Shown here: positions 18,339 through 28,197 of the stretch, piece by piece
How the letters are laid out: each line of letters starts with the position of its first letter
How positions within the stretch are numbered: position 1 is the first letter of the stretch
Assembly: GCA_002707365.1 (NCBI GenBank)
Contig: PAMQ01000004.1
Coordinates: 119,921-183,920 of the forward strand
Source: Trueperaceae bacterium
GTDB lineage: Bacteria > Deinococcota > Deinococci > Deinococcales > Trueperaceae
Direction: 5' to 3'
Length of the DNA stretch: 64,000 nucleotides
Program-made: the position numbers and the translations under genes
The notes under the pieces: model-generated
The model's database searches: none
What the model saw: only the letters and a program-made list of their open reading frames with translations
Told to the model about the DNA's origin: nothing

Positions 18339-18344
18339 TACAAT
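18339..18344 (+). promoter_or_regulatory. Leaderless-type -10 box for the DUF151 gene
   Basis: TACAAT ends exactly 6 nt before the ATG at 18351. A GGAGG at 18326-18330 is about 20 nt from the ATG and too far to serve as a Shine-Dalgarno. Confidence 0.55.
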
Positions 18345-18350
18345 ACTGAG

Positions 18351-18773
18351 ATGATTGCTGCTTCCCTTGAAGACATCGCAGTTGCGGGTGATGGGAACCA
18401 GTTTCTGGCTTTGCTTAAAACTGATGCCGGATCTATCCTTCCTATATTCATAGATGCCTTTCAAGCTATTTCTATTTCTGCAGGCCGTAGTGGAGATGAT
18501 CCCGGTCGGCCGATGACCCACGACTTGATTTTGTCAATGATTGAGTTATTCGGCGCAAAGATTGATCGCATAGAAATAACTGATATCGTCGAGGGTGTTT
18601 ATTTCGCGATGTTAGTTATTGAGCGCCAGGGGGTTAATTTCGAAATTGATGCTAGGCCTAGTGATGCACTAGCTGTGGCGGTTCGGTCCCAAGCCCCGAT
18701 TCTGATTGCAGAGCATGTCGTCGAACAGAATGCTTTAGTTGATGACTACGGGGGGAATGCCTTTGAAGCTTAA
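18351..18773 (+). CDS. Bifunctional nuclease domain (DUF151) protein
   Basis: A 140-residue single-domain protein of the bifunctional-nuclease family. The recognisable core is the ILPIFIDAFQAISI strand-helix, RPMTHDLILSMIELFG, a middle strand EGVYFAMLVIE, and IDARPSDALAVAVRSQAPI, the most conserved signature of the family. Plant members have RNase/DNase activity; the role of the bacterial ones is unsettled. It is divergent from gatB over a 63-bp gap and has a leaderless-type promoter. It appears to be a single-gene unit. Confidence 0.9.
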   Translation: MIAASLEDIAVAGDGNQFLALLKTDAGSILPIFIDAFQAISISAGRSGDDPGRPMTHDLILSMIELFGAKIDRIEITDIVEGVYFAMLVIERQGVNFEIDARPSDALAVAVRSQAPILIAEHVVEQNALVDDYGGNAFEA

Positions 18774-19007
18774 GGGCCAGGTTGGATAGGATCTTTACGG
18801 TTTTTATCCCGTATGATCACGTGAGGAAATTAAATTCCATTCAAATTTACTCCATAACGCGGCTGTCGATCTGAGGCGGGTTCAAAAGCTCTTGTGGTGA
18901 GAGCAGTCCAAAATGACCTAGCCTACATGTTGAATATCTGTTTTTGGCTAAAGAAAAAACGGCGAAAATCGACTTGTTGATTTAACCATAAAAACGAGAT
19001 TGTGGTT

Positions 19008-19013
19008 TAGGAT
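19008..19013 (+). promoter_or_regulatory. Leaderless-type -10 box for folE
   Basis: TAGGAT ends exactly 6 nt before the ATG at 19020 and no Shine-Dalgarno is present. Confidence 0.5.
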
Positions 19014-19019
19014 ACCGAG

Positions 19020-19673
19020 ATGGCCGCGAAATTAAACTACGAATGTGGTATGGGAGACGAGATGGATGTTAATGGCTCAATGAACTCATATCTTCCGGAA
19101 ACGGACGACTTCGATGAGACGGGAGAGTGCAGTCTTGGTCATCTTGTTGCTGAGTTGATAGCCGGTCTTGGCGAAGATATTTCTCGCGAGGGTCTTGCTA
19201 AAACGCCACAGCGAGTTGAACGTTCACTTCGTTATCTGACCAGTGGTTACCGAGTAAAAATAGATGATGTTATCAACGGAGCCCTATTTGCCGCTGAGGG
19301 GTCCGAAATGGTTGTAGTCAAAGGCATTGAGTTTTATTCAATGTGTGAGCACCATATGCTTCCCTTTTTTGGCAAAGCCCACATTGCCTACATTCCGAAC
19401 GAGAGAATCCTTGGGCTTAGTAAGTTTGCTCGTGTCATCGATCTTTATGCTCGGAGGATGCAGGTTCAGGAGCGCTTAACTTTGCAAATCGCTGACATTC
19501 TTATCGAGGTACTTGAGCCTCAAGGTCTAGCGGTAGTTATGGAGGCTAGTCATCTTTGTATGATGATGCGGGGTGTAGAGAAGCAAGGTGGTACTACACG
19601 AACTAGCGCAATGCGTGGGGTGTTTAAGAATGATGCTCGGACCCGACAGGAATTTCTTGAAGCGATCAGCTAA
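19020..19673 (+). CDS. folE: GTP cyclohydrolase I, type IA
   Basis: Converts GTP to 7,8-dihydroneopterin triphosphate, the first step of tetrahydrofolate and queuosine precursor synthesis. Homodecamer, zinc-dependent. The 217 residues carry the zinc ligands Cys109 and His112 in [16 protein letters not shown] and Cys180 in [16 protein letters not shown]. Other conserved parts are GLAKTPQRV and [10 protein letters not shown]. The N-terminal 35 residues are variable and acidic; a leaderless -10 box supports the ATG at 19020, although in-frame ATGs at residues 11, 15 and 21 exist. It appears to be transcribed alone. Confidence 0.95.
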   Translation: MAAKLNYECGMGDEMDVNGSMNSYLPETDDFDETGECSLGHLVAELIAGLGEDISREGLAKTPQRVERSLRYLTSGYRVKIDDVINGALFAAEGSEMVVVKGIEFYSMCEHHMLPFFGKAHIAYIPNERILGLSKFARVIDLYARRMQVQERLTLQIADILIEVLEPQGLAVVMEASHLCMMMRGVEKQGGTTRTSAMRGVFKNDARTRQEFLEAIS

Positions 19674-19770
19674 CCAAGTTGAGTCGCCCTGAAAGCTTCA
19701 TGTATTCCTAATCTAAATTCTTTGGGTATTTTGTTAACCCAGCTTTCCCTGCTAGGCTGGTTCTCGCGCT

Positions 19771-21354
19771 GTGAATAGTAATTCGACACTCCAACCATTA
19801 GTAAAGACTCGCCGCCGAAGGCCACCATTCGTATTGATTGTACTCACGGCTATAGTGGGAGTGGCAGTTCTGCTTCCGTTGTTTTACCTGGTAGTCAGGG
19901 CTACAGGAGCTTCTGATGGCATCTGGGCTTATCTTTTCAGGCCCCGTACCCTTGTGGTCCTTGGTAACACTCTTTTGTTGGTCAGTAGTGTATCGGTCGC
20001 TAGTGTTGCGGTCGCTCTCCCAATTGCATTTTTGACGACCCGGACAAGAATTAGAGCTAGGCGACTGTGGTTCGTTCTGGCTGTTTTGCCCCTTGTAATT
20101 CCTAGTTATGTTGGAGCTTACGCTTATGTTTCAGCTTTTGCAAAAGGTGGTTTGATTTCAGGGTGGCTAGGCATCAAGCTACCTGTATATGGATTTTGGG
20201 GTGCCCTAATAGTGCTTACTCTATCTACTTATCCTTATCTTCTCCTTACGCTCCGCGCTGGTTTCTTAGGGATCGATACAGGAGTTGAGGAGGCTTCGCG
20301 AAGTCTAGGTCGTTCCTCTCTAACCACCTTTTTTAGAGTGACTTTACCGCTTTTGCGGCCAGCCCTAGCTGCTGGTGTCCTGTTGGTAGCTTTATATGTT
20401 CTCTCAGATTTTGGCGCCGTGTCTATGCTTCGATACAATACGTTTACTCGCGCTATATATGTACAGTATGAGAACTCCTTTAATCTGGGAAATGCGGCTG
20501 CACTTGGTTTAATGTTGGTTTTGTTAGCTGGGGCTATTATCTTTGTGGATTCTAGGTTGAGGGGGTTGGGCAGGATTGGGCGAACTGGCGTTGGCGAGGC
20601 TCGGGCACCAAGGTATCATCAACTCGGTCCCTGGTACATACCAGCTCTAGCAATGCTTTCTGGAACAGTAGTTCTTGGCCTCGTCGCACCCGTGGCCATC
20701 ATTGTTACTTGGTTGATTCGAGGTCTTGCTGCGGATCAACCTCTTGTGTTTGATTTGGGTGCTTTGGTCAATGCTGGTGGCATTGCATTAGCAGCCGCTG
20801 CTGTTGTCGTAGTGGCAGCAATCCCGGTAGCCGTATTGGCTGTGCGGTTTCCTTCAAAGCTAAGCGCTTTTCTTGAGCGACTTACCTACGTGTCTTACGC
20901 ATTACCAGGCATTGTAGTGGCTCTTTCCTTGGTATTCTTTGCTTTACGTTTTTTTCCTTGGGGTTATCAGAGTTACGCTCTACTGGTATTTGCTTACGCC
21001 CTTCTGTTTCTCCCCCAAGCAGTTGGTAATCTTCGGGCAACCCTTTTGCAGGTGAATATCCATCTTGAGGAGGCAGCCCTCGGTCTAGGTCGATCACCTA
21101 TTCGCGTGTTATTTGATGTGACTCTACCGTTAGTTCGCACAGGCATTGTTACTAGTGCTGTACTAGTTTTCCTCACAACTATGAAAGAATTACCAGCTAC
21201 GTTGCTTCTTCGTCCTACCGGGTTCGAAACACTAGCTACTAGAGTATGGTCTTGGACAGAAGAAGCCTTTTTTGCTCAAGCTGCGCCGTTCGCCCTGCTA
21301 CTGGTCATTGTTTCTTCAATTTCGGTTGCGATTCTTCTTTCGCAGGAGCAGTAA
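19771..21354 (+). CDS. Fe3+-type ABC transporter permease (fused, two BPD domains)
   Basis: A 527-residue inner-membrane permease with about twelve hydrophobic segments arranged as two binding-protein-dependent transport domains in one chain, as in FbpB/SfuB iron(III) permeases. Each half has the cytoplasmic EAA loop that docks on the ATPase: EEASRSLGRS in the first half and EEAALGLGRSPIRVLF in the second, each followed by VTLPL. The GTG start is assumed; a -10-like TAGGCT lies 12 nt upstream. No periplasmic binding protein or ATPase gene adjoins it, so its partners must be elsewhere. Iron is the likely substrate by family, but thiamine or other metals cannot be excluded. Confidence 0.88.
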   Translation: MNSNSTLQPLVKTRRRRPPFVLIVLTAIVGVAVLLPLFYLVVRATGASDGIWAYLFRPRTLVVLGNTLLLVSSVSVASVAVALPIAFLTTRTRIRARRLWFVLAVLPLVIPSYVGAYAYVSAFAKGGLISGWLGIKLPVYGFWGALIVLTLSTYPYLLLTLRAGFLGIDTGVEEASRSLGRSSLTTFFRVTLPLLRPALAAGVLLVALYVLSDFGAVSMLRYNTFTRAIYVQYENSFNLGNAAALGLMLVLLAGAIIFVDSRLRGLGRIGRTGVGEARAPRYHQLGPWYIPALAMLSGTVVLGLVAPVAIIVTWLIRGLAADQPLVFDLGALVNAGGIALAAAAVVVVAAIPVAVLAVRFPSKLSAFLERLTYVSYALPGIVVALSLVFFALRFFPWGYQSYALLVFAYALLFLPQAVGNLRATLLQVNIHLEEAALGLGRSPIRVLFDVTLPLVRTGIVTSAVLVFLTTMKELPATLLLRPTGFETLATRVWSWTEEAFFAQAAPFALLLVIVSSISVAILLSQEQ

Positions 21355-21688
21355 CGTATCACTTCCTGGTCTAATAGGTTGATGAAATCGGTCGGGTTGC
21401 TGCAAGCTATACAACAAGACTAAATTAGAGTTATTCAATGGAATGAATAACATGATATTTCAAGTCGAACTTTAAGAAGATTCTGATAGGTGATACTGAC
21501 GCTTGTTTGGCCGTGTAAAGACTCGGAAAAATGGATGTAGGTCCGGTTTGATAGGTCCTTACGCAAAAGAGCGGTACAATTGCGAAGGGTACAGCTTTAC
21601 ACTGCAGTCTTTCTTTGAGAACCGGTGCTCTTGGTTTGTTAAATCGTGAGTCCGCTGATTAATTAAATTACCTGGATGGGGGCTAAAG
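21355..21688. other. Intergenic region after the ABC permease
   Basis: No gene seen. A TACAAT at 21575-21580 could be a -10 for the secreted protein at 21689, but the nearest TTGATA (21548-21553) is 21 nt away, too far for a good -35. Confidence 0.4.
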
Positions 21689-22270
21689 TTGCGGGATCGT
21701 TTAATAGATTTAGTACTTCTATTTGTTCTGATACTGGCAGCAGGTGCTGTGGGCTGGACATTGCTCTCGCTGGGAAAACCTTCGACACAGTCTTTTTACG
21801 AACCTCCTGATGCCGCAAATAGCGACTCGGTCGCTTTCGGAATCCAACCTATCGATCTAGGTGTTAAGGGTGATCCTTCTGGACTGCCTCCTGTCCTTAA
21901 CGGTGAGGGTCTCGTTGTTGAAGAGATTTCGTCGGAGGATAATAGGTCTGTCCTTCAAGAGGTTATGAACGACGACCCGATAATCCTAGAACGGATAGGA
22001 TTTAGTTTTGTCACTGGCGGAAGCGGTGCTTGTGGTGTAGTTCTTGAACCGTGGCGTCATGTCGCTGTTAGTCGCGAACTATTAGAGTCCCTGGGTTGTG
22101 GCACCGAAATTAGTATTGGTTTCGACAGTCCACGGGGAGGACAAGAAAAAATTACTGCTGTTGTAGGTGACACTATGAATCCGTCACACTACCGAACAGT
22201 GAATGTGTTTGTCGGTCAGGAGGAACCTGCACTGGAATATGGTGTCACTTCGGGATGGTTAGAACGCTGA
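21689..22270 (+). CDS. Secreted or membrane-anchored protein with possible barrel domain
   Basis: A 193-residue protein I cannot name. It has an N-terminal hydrophobic segment (about 6-28) that is a signal anchor, then a low-complexity acidic stretch. The C-terminal domain of about 90 residues has GGSGACGVVLEP, an alternating strand pattern GTEISIGFDSP, and EKITAVVGDTMNP near the end. The Gly/Asp turns and the short strands recall double-psi beta-barrels such as the 3D and RlpA domains, but the catalytic Asp pattern is not certain. The TTG start has a GGGGG Shine-Dalgarno 6 nt upstream. It is flanked by long gaps, so it seems to be a single-gene unit. Confidence 0.65.
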   Translation: MRDRLIDLVLLFVLILAAGAVGWTLLSLGKPSTQSFYEPPDAANSDSVAFGIQPIDLGVKGDPSGLPPVLNGEGLVVEEISSEDNRSVLQEVMNDDPIILERIGFSFVTGGSGACGVVLEPWRHVAVSRELLESLGCGTEISIGFDSPRGGQEKITAVVGDTMNPSHYRTVNVFVGQEEPALEYGVTSGWLER

Positions 22271-22496
22271 ACTAAAGAACCCATAAAAAGGACCTATCAG
22301 GCAGAGACCAGGTTTCGGAGTTTTTTGTAGTACCAGCTATTGAGCCAGATTAACTTACCAGAGAGCACTTCACGCTATTTGCTGCAAGATGCTAAATGAC
22401 AATGTTTGTTGGGTTTTAATTTTGGAAAACTTGAGGAATTAGACAACGTTATTTAATTCATTTATGAATCAAGTTCAGTGGATCGGTAATAGGTTA

Positions 22497-23195
22497 CTAA
22501 GACCGTTGCCAAAGTAATTCTCTGCGTACTTCCTCTATGGCCTTTGTAATAGGAATGTCACGTGGGCAAGATTCTGTGCAGTTATAGGCTGTTCTGCATC
22601 TCCAGAGGCCATTTGCTTGGTTGAGAATATCCATCCTCTGGGTGGTCCCTTGATCTCGCGAGTCGAAGATGAAGCGGTGTGCGTTTACAATAGCGGCTGG
22701 TCCAATGTATCTTCCGTTGGCCCAGAAGACGGGGCAGCTAGTTGTACAACAGGCACAGAGGATGCATTTGGTACTAGCATCGAAAACCTCTCGCTCTTCA
22801 ATGCTTTGGTGTCTCTCGTTAGATGGCGGCGCACTTTCATTGATGAAATACGGAAGAATTTCTCGATAAGAGTCAAGAAAAGGTTCCATGTCGACAATAA
22901 GATCTTTTAGTACAGGTAGTCCGCGAAGTGGCTCAATAGTAATTTTTTTACCTAGGTCTTTAATTAAAAGTTTACAAGCTAGGCGATTTGATCCGTTAAT
23001 TAACATTGCATCAGAACCGCAAACACCGTGTGCACAACTTCGTCGGAACGAAAGGCTGCCGTCGATTTCCCATTTAATGTGGTTTAGTACGTCTAGTACG
23101 CGATCTCCTGGGTCAGCATCCACGGAATAGGATGACCAGTAGGATCGAGGACTATTCTCGAGATTTAAGCGCTTGATTTTGAATTCTATTTTCAT
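22497..23195 (-). CDS. sdhB: Succinate dehydrogenase iron-sulfur subunit
   Basis: Carries electrons from FAD in SdhA to quinone through three Fe-S clusters. 232 residues. The [2Fe-2S] ligands are Cys54, Cys59, an Asp62 in place of the third Cys (CGSDAM, as in E. coli SdhB), and Cys74. The [4Fe-4S] ligands lie in CILCACCTTSC (143, 146, 149), and the [3Fe-4S] ligands include Cys153, Cys199 and Cys205, with Cys209 completing the [4Fe-4S] site. It is the last gene of the sdhCDAB operon, 11 nt after sdhA, with a GGAAGGGG ribosome site. Confidence 0.95.
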   Translation of the reverse strand: MKIEFKIKRLNLENSPRSYWSSYSVDADPGDRVLDVLNHIKWEIDGSLSFRRSCAHGVCGSDAMLINGSNRLACKLLIKDLGKKITIEPLRGLPVLKDLIVDMEPFLDSYREILPYFINESAPPSNERHQSIEEREVFDASTKCILCACCTTSCPVFWANGRYIGPAAIVNAHRFIFDSRDQGTTQRMDILNQANGLWRCRTAYNCTESCPRDIPITKAIEEVRRELLWQRS

Positions 23196-23206
23196 GGCGC
23201 CCCTTC

Positions 23207-24946
23207 CTAATAGACCCTAGGTTTTGGTTCATACTTACCAATAGTTACTGGTTTGTAGTCAATCCTAACGCTTTCCCCATCCTTATAAACTAGAGTATGT
23301 TTGAGCCAAGTTTCGTCATCGCGATCTTTGAAATCCTCGCGTGAATGAGCCCCGCGTGATTCTTTTCGATTCAGTGCCGCGTGGACCAACTGCTCTGCGT
23401 TGTCTAGTAGGAAGCCAAGTTCTATTACCTCCATCAATTCGGTGTTGTATTGGTGTCCCTCATCATCAACTGTTACATCCTGGTAACGCTTTTTGAGTTC
23501 GCTAACATTTTCCACCTGAGCCGACAGAGTCTCACGTGTGCGAAAAACTGATGCATTGTCCATCATAGTGGTTTGTAAATCAGCTCGGATGTGGCTGGCT
23601 CGTTCTGTACCTGAGCCTGTTCTAGCGCGGCTAAGCAGATCTTTAGTGAAATCCTGAGTATCTTTCGGGATATCGCTATAATCCGAAGATTCTGCGTATA
23701 CTGCTGAGTTAATTCCTGCTCGACGACCAAATACTATCAGGTCACCAAGACTGTTGGTACCCAGCCGGTTTGCTCCGTGAAGAGATGCGCAGCCTACCTC
23801 ACCAGCAGCATAGAGACCTGGAACAATAGTTTCAATCCCATCGGAAATCACATTAGTATCAATAGTAGTAGGAATACCACCCATGGCGTAGTGAGCTGTT
23901 GGCTGCACAGGGACGGGGCTTACAATTGGATCCACTCCGAGGTAAATGCGGGCAAATTCGGTTATATCAGGAAGTCTGGACTCTATTATTTCAGCATCTA
24001 TGTGTGTTAGGTCGAGAAGTAAATAATCATTATCAGGTCCTGCGCCTCGTCCTTCACGAATTTCAAGGTACATCGCTCTAGAAACTAGATCTCGGGGTGC
24101 TAAATCTTTAATGGTAGGGGCATATCGTTCCATGAAGCGCTCCCCAAGGTTATTGCGGAGGACGCCACCTTCCCCTCTGGCACCTTCGGTCAGTAAAACT
24201 CCTATACGATAAAGACCTGTGGGATGGAACTGATAGAACTCCGGGTCTTCGATAGGCAATCCTTGTCGGTACAACACGGAGGTAAGGTCGCCAGTGAGGG
24301 CATGAGCGTTCGAAGTGACCTTGAACATACGCCCATTTCCTCCTGTGGCTAGAACCGTCGATTTAGCCTGGAATGTGTGTAATTTACCTGTAGCTAATTC
24401 GTAGGCCACTACACCACGGCACTCTCCGGCAATGAGAATAATATCGAGGACGTGAAACTCGTTAAAAAATACCACATTGTTCTTTATGGATTGTTGGTAA
24501 AGGGTTTGTAAAATCATATGGCCAGTGCGATCAGCTGAGTAACATGCACGTTCTACCGCAGACTTACCAAAATCCCTTGTGTGGCCACCAAATTTGCGCT
24601 GGGCGATTTTTCCGTCAGGAGTCCGAGAGAATGGTAGGCCCATGTGCTCAAGTTCGTACACAGCATCGATCACCTCTGTTGCGAAGGCGTCGGCCACATC
24701 TTGGTCAGTTAAGTAATCTCCTCCTTTAATCGTGTCAAAAGCATGCCATTCTGGGTGGTCTTCGCTGACATTACCCAAAGCTGCTCCCACGCCACCTTGG
24801 GCTGCACCAGTATGAGAGCGAGTTGGGTACAGTTTGCTGACTACTGCTACTGTGACGTTAGGATTTTGAGCTGCATAACGAGCAGCCATTAGGCCAGCAC
24901 CGCCTGCGCCTATAACAATTACATCGAATTTGTGTGAGTTGTTCAA
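23207..24946 (-). CDS. sdhA: Succinate dehydrogenase flavoprotein subunit
   Basis: Oxidises succinate to fumarate with covalently bound FAD at the inner face of the membrane. 579 residues. Seen: [17 protein letters not shown] at the N-terminus, SHTGAAQGG with the FAD-linking His45, FHPTGLY, the [10 protein letters not shown] segment, the catalytic RDLVSRAM arginine, HYAMGGIPT, and [20 protein letters not shown]. The order on the transcript is sdhC, sdhD, sdhA, sdhB. The C-terminal half is the helical domain found in bacterial and mitochondrial SdhA rather than in aspartate oxidase (NadB), which would be shorter. Confidence 0.96.
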   Translation of the reverse strand: MNNSHKFDVIVIGAGGAGLMAARYAAQNPNVTVAVVSKLYPTRSHTGAAQGGVGAALGNVSEDHPEWHAFDTIKGGDYLTDQDVADAFATEVIDAVYELEHMGLPFSRTPDGKIAQRKFGGHTRDFGKSAVERACYSADRTGHMILQTLYQQSIKNNVVFFNEFHVLDIILIAGECRGVVAYELATGKLHTFQAKSTVLATGGNGRMFKVTSNAHALTGDLTSVLYRQGLPIEDPEFYQFHPTGLYRIGVLLTEGARGEGGVLRNNLGERFMERYAPTIKDLAPRDLVSRAMYLEIREGRGAGPDNDYLLLDLTHIDAEIIESRLPDITEFARIYLGVDPIVSPVPVQPTAHYAMGGIPTTIDTNVISDGIETIVPGLYAAGEVGCASLHGANRLGTNSLGDLIVFGRRAGINSAVYAESSDYSDIPKDTQDFTKDLLSRARTGSGTERASHIRADLQTTMMDNASVFRTRETLSAQVENVSELKKRYQDVTVDDEGHQYNTELMEVIELGFLLDNAEQLVHAALNRKESRGAHSREDFKDRDDETWLKHTLVYKDGESVRIDYKPVTIGKYEPKPRVY

Positions 24947-25003
24947 GTTTCGTCTCCCGACTCAACATAGAATCTGACTGTGCAAATCGTTACCTTTTTC
25001 GCT

Positions 25004-25429
25004 TTAGTCGCCAGGGAGAGCACGGATTGCATCCCCCATTTCTTCAAACGTGAATGCCCAGAGTGTAATTACACCTAAAACCAATACAATGCCGGCGATT
25101 GTAAAGAGGGCAATTTTTGCCCAGAATCTGCGGGATGGGCTTTTGACGTAATCTTCGATACTGTAGCGAAGACCGTTTATACCGTGCAGCATGGCGAATC
25201 CAAGTAAAAATGAGTCGTAAATCTTGACCCAACTCTTGGAAAACCTTGAAGCAACATAGTTATAGTCCACATCGCTCACATTGATTTGGATGTTGTTGAA
25301 GAAAAGATGTCCAAACACCAAAAACACCAGCGCAAGGCCTGAGATTCGCATGAATACCCACCAGAAGATCTCTGAGTTAGTACTGTAGGTGGCACGAGCT
25401 TGCTGGAGGGTCTTTGGCCTATTAGACAT
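25004..25429 (-). CDS. sdhD: Succinate dehydrogenase membrane anchor subunit SdhD
   Basis: 141-residue membrane subunit with three hydrophobic helices; with SdhC it binds haem b and quinone. The middle helix holds LLGFAMLHGINGLRYSIEDY, whose histidine is a likely haem ligand. The first helix begins WWVFMRISGLALVFLVFGHLFFN, which has the Arg-Ser and His pattern of this subunit. One base separates it from sdhC upstream and 57 nt from sdhA downstream. The N-terminal 25 residues are a soluble extension. Confidence 0.9.
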   Translation of the reverse strand: MSNRPKTLQQARATYSTNSEIFWWVFMRISGLALVFLVFGHLFFNNIQINVSDVDYNYVASRFSKSWVKIYDSFLLGFAMLHGINGLRYSIEDYVKSPSRRFWAKIALFTIAGIVLVLGVITLWAFTFEEMGDAIRALPGD

Positions 25430-25430
25430 T

Positions 25431-25790
25431 TCAGGATCCTGCGAAGATTTCCGGGAGAACCTTTATTAGTACTGGTATTCCTATGGCGGTCGTTAAGGTA
25501 AGAACGCAGTACCAGAGGATTCGCTGGAAGCGAATTCCCCAGCCGGTGAAGTCCATAAGAATTATTCTTAGACCATTAAGGGCGTGGTAAACAACGCCTC
25601 CCATTACTAGAATGAGGCCTATGCGGAAGGGCCATTTGTGGTAAAACGCCAAAAACATGTCGAATGGACCGTCTGGTCCGTACATTACTAGGCTGATGTC
25701 AACCACATGAAGTAGCAGGTAGAGTGCGAGGGCTACTCCTGAGGCTCTGTGTAACAAGAACGCCCAATAACCTTCTCTGCCTCGATACAT
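25431..25790 (-). CDS. sdhC: Succinate dehydrogenase cytochrome b556 subunit SdhC
   Basis: First gene of the sdhCDAB operon. 119 residues with three transmembrane helices. The N-terminal LLHRASGVALALYLLLH motif (His and Ser-Gly of the SdhC signature) is followed by VVYHALNGLRIILMDF, where the His is the expected axial haem ligand. The ATG has a strong GGAGG ribosome site. It is divergent from the gene at 26283 over a 490-nt gap that must carry the operon promoter. Confidence 0.92.
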   Translation of the reverse strand: MYRGREGYWAFLLHRASGVALALYLLLHVVDISLVMYGPDGPFDMFLAFYHKWPFRIGLILVMGGVVYHALNGLRIILMDFTGWGIRFQRILWYCVLTLTTAIGIPVLIKVLPEIFAGS

Positions 25791-26282
25791 TACAACCTCC
25801 TTCGAGACCTTGGGGTTTTTGTCAACATGCTACGGTTCCTAAAAGGTTCCAGTTTTGTGTGATTCATGAGCATTACGAGAAGGGATTCTATCACGGGTTG
25901 TGATTTCTTGAAGACTGTCTTTTTGTTTAAACCTACTTAATCTAATCCATACCAGATGACTTTGGCCTTTGATTTGCTATTTCTTCTGAGCTAAAGAGGG
26001 ATTAGTTGATGTGATGCTTTCTCCTTGAGTCGACATGTTACTCGCCTCTTTCTGATAAGAAAATCTCTGCAGAAAATAAGAAGATCCTTATTCGCATCAA
26101 GAAGGTAGTCTCGCTATTTCGAACATATTTTGCAAGGGAACTTGATTGACTGCCATCCTGGGTCGCAGATAATTATTTATAAGGTATTCAATGTATCCAA
26201 ATTACTATTGAGTTGCTGATGGGCGTCTTTACACTTTGTTTGTGTTTGACGTAGAGCTGACAGGGAGAAGGTAAGCTTCAAT
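25791..26282. other. Intergenic region between divergent sdhC and the Cof-type phosphatase
   Basis: Nearly 500 nt with no credible open frame. It holds the promoters of both flanking genes. A small inverted repeat AATAAG/CTTATT lies near 26080-26100 but lacks a T tail. A TAAGCT box ends 5 nt before the ATG at 26283. Confidence 0.5.
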
Positions 26283-27068
26283 ATGCTTTTGGTGTTTGAT
26301 TTGGATAAGACAATTGTTACTGACGATTATCGTCTGCCGAAGACCATTCAAGAAGCTATTGCAAGAGCTAAGTTAGCTGGGCACGTAATTGCAGTGTTGA
26401 CTGGTAGAGGTAAAGCCGCAGCGCTTCCTTACCTAGATCAACTCAGACTACAGGGGCCTTATGGCGTTAATAATGGTGCGTTGGTGATCGGTTCCCAGGG
26501 AGAAATCCTGAAGCGTATTCGGATACCAGCAATTGATGTGCAACAGCTCGTGCGGTTTGCTGAATTAAGAAAAATAGAATATTGCTGTATGTTAGATGAC
26601 ATTCTTTACGTTGGTAACCCCGATTACGAAGAGTTACAGAGCGAGTGGATCTGGACTCATGACGAGAATCGCCAGGTGATTACTCTTGATCCTAAGATAT
26701 CTATAGAGGCCGATAAGCTAATTTTTGGGGGGGTAGCTGCAAGCGAACAGCTCGGGAAAGAGGCAGCAATGCGTTACCCAGAATATGTTGTTTACGAGTG
26801 GTCTGAGGAATATGTTGAGGTCACGGGTTCCAACGCCGATAAGGGATCGGCTTTGGAGCTCATCTCCTGTCACTTAGGGTTCGAACAAAGAGACGTAATA
26901 GCATTCGGAGATGGGGTTAATGATTTGACCATGCTAGCTTGGGCGAATCACGGTATTGCGGTTGGACCGGATGCTGATACTAAGCTTGTAGATTTGGCTG
27001 ATGAGTGGATTGCTGCACCGGAACACAATGGTGTGGCTGATTGGCTCGAGCTCAACCTGTTGAATTAA
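26283..27068 (+). CDS. Cof-type HAD-IIB family phosphatase
   Basis: 261-residue haloacid-dehalogenase-superfamily phosphatase. Motif I is LVFDLDKTI (residues 3-11, Asp6 the nucleophile and Asp8 the acid), motif II VLTGR near 39, and a C2B cap in the middle. Motif III is the Lys of NADKGSAL and motif IV is VIAFGDGVNDLTML (near 217). It ends with the usual MLAWANHGIAVGPDA. Natural substrates of Cof-type enzymes are sugar phosphates, pyridoxal phosphate or flavin nucleotides; none can be chosen here. A GGAGAAGG stretch upstream is slightly far for a ribosome site. Confidence 0.92.
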   Translation: MLLVFDLDKTIVTDDYRLPKTIQEAIARAKLAGHVIAVLTGRGKAAALPYLDQLRLQGPYGVNNGALVIGSQGEILKRIRIPAIDVQQLVRFAELRKIEYCCMLDDILYVGNPDYEELQSEWIWTHDENRQVITLDPKISIEADKLIFGGVAASEQLGKEAAMRYPEYVVYEWSEEYVEVTGSNADKGSALELISCHLGFEQRDVIAFGDGVNDLTMLAWANHGIAVGPDADTKLVDLADEWIAAPEHNGVADWLELNLLN

Positions 27069-27143
27069 TTCATGCGTTAAATGATGCGATGACGAGGCGT
27101 CATCTAGTTAGTGCAATATCCGGATGATGATGCCATGCTAACC

Positions 27144-28157
27144 TCAATCCCCATTTTGCCAGCTCGGTGCAGAATGCAAGTACCTTGCTAGTTCGTTGGC
27201 AAGTCGGGCAGACGCTAGGAATCCGCGTCCTGCTAGGGCACCTAGAAACCACAGGCCTGGTTGTAGTTCTGTCAAAAGTGGGACGTTGTTAGGCCTTTTT
27301 GCACGTACTCCGGTCCAGATGGACATTACATTAGCTTCTTGTAGCCCGGGAACGAACCAGCCGAAGGAGGTGCGTAGAGATTCGGTTACAGACGGGTCGT
27401 ATTTGCCAACTTGCCTGTGGTTTCCACCGATGAATGTCTTTTCGTTAAGAGTGGCCCCATAAACTGCACCAGCTATGGGAAGGGGTAGCTCTGGTGTTGG
27501 CGATAAGCCTACAATTTCACCCGCTATCAATTGTAATTGTGGGGTGTCCAGCTTTGGAACTTTACCCGCACCCGTGCACAATACTACCCGGTCAACACGA
27601 AGTGAAACTTGCCCCGTTCTAATAAAGAATGCCCCGACTCTGCCAGAAATGGTTTCTACTTTATGATTGAACAAAGTACGAATACCGTATTCGGTTGCGC
27701 CATTTACTAAAGCCATTAAGAATTTCTCTGGCCGTATCCACCCACCATCATTTACTATGAACCCGCCGTACGGTGCGTTATAAGGGTGTGGTATTTCCTC
27801 CGGATTCAACCAGTAAACTGCTGGCAGCCTTTGCCAATTCTTGGCTTGGCGAGGATTGTGGGCTATACGGAGTATGCCGGACTTAGTAGCCCCTGGGTTG
27901 AAACCTTTTTGCTTAAGATTTGAGCATAATTTCCACAAGGTAGCAAGGCTGGCCAAGTCTTCAGAGGATGCTCGGCCACTACGGCCCCTGTAAGGATTTA
28001 GTAATGCTACAGGTACTCCTGAGGCCCCTTCATGTCCAGGAGTCGACTGATCCAACAGGGTCACACCGAAGCCTCGTCGACTTAATTCGAACGCCACTGT
28101 ACAGCCGGCGACTCCAGCACCGATAACAGCGATCTGTAAACGATTACACGTTCCCAC
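27144..28157 (-). CDS. FAD-dependent oxidoreductase, MnmC C-terminal (cmnm5U demodification) domain-like
   Basis: A 337-residue DAO-family flavoprotein. It starts QIAVIGAGVAGCTVAFEL (Rossmann FAD motif), followed by a GASGVPVALLNPYRG loop close to the GASGNPAGLLxP segment of the MnmC C-terminal domain, and ends with GLWFLGALAGRGFLASARLANEL. MnmC1 oxidises the carboxymethylaminomethyl group of wobble uridine in tRNA to aminomethyl. An mnmD-like methyltransferase lies 560 nt upstream at 28722, so the two halves of E. coli MnmC may be separate genes here. Glycine oxidase (ThiO) or another amino-acid oxidase is the alternative. The start is GTG at 28155-28157. Confidence 0.72.
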   Translation of the reverse strand: MGTCNRLQIAVIGAGVAGCTVAFELSRRGFGVTLLDQSTPGHEGASGVPVALLNPYRGRSGRASSEDLASLATLWKLCSNLKQKGFNPGATKSGILRIAHNPRQAKNWQRLPAVYWLNPEEIPHPYNAPYGGFIVNDGGWIRPEKFLMALVNGATEYGIRTLFNHKVETISGRVGAFFIRTGQVSLRVDRVVLCTGAGKVPKLDTPQLQLIAGEIVGLSPTPELPLPIAGAVYGATLNEKTFIGGNHRQVGKYDPSVTESLRTSFGWFVPGLQEANVMSIWTGVRAKRPNNVPLLTELQPGLWFLGALAGRGFLASARLANELARYLHSAPSWQNGD

Positions 28158-28184
28158 GGCCTACCAGTTTAGCTGCATATTATT

Positions 28185-28190
28185 TAAGAT
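28185..28190 (+). promoter_or_regulatory. Leaderless-type -10 box for the 28198 gene
   Basis: TAAGAT ends 7 nt before the ATG at 28198, supporting that start over the in-frame ATG at 28189. Confidence 0.4.
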
Positions 28191-28197
28191 GGTCACT

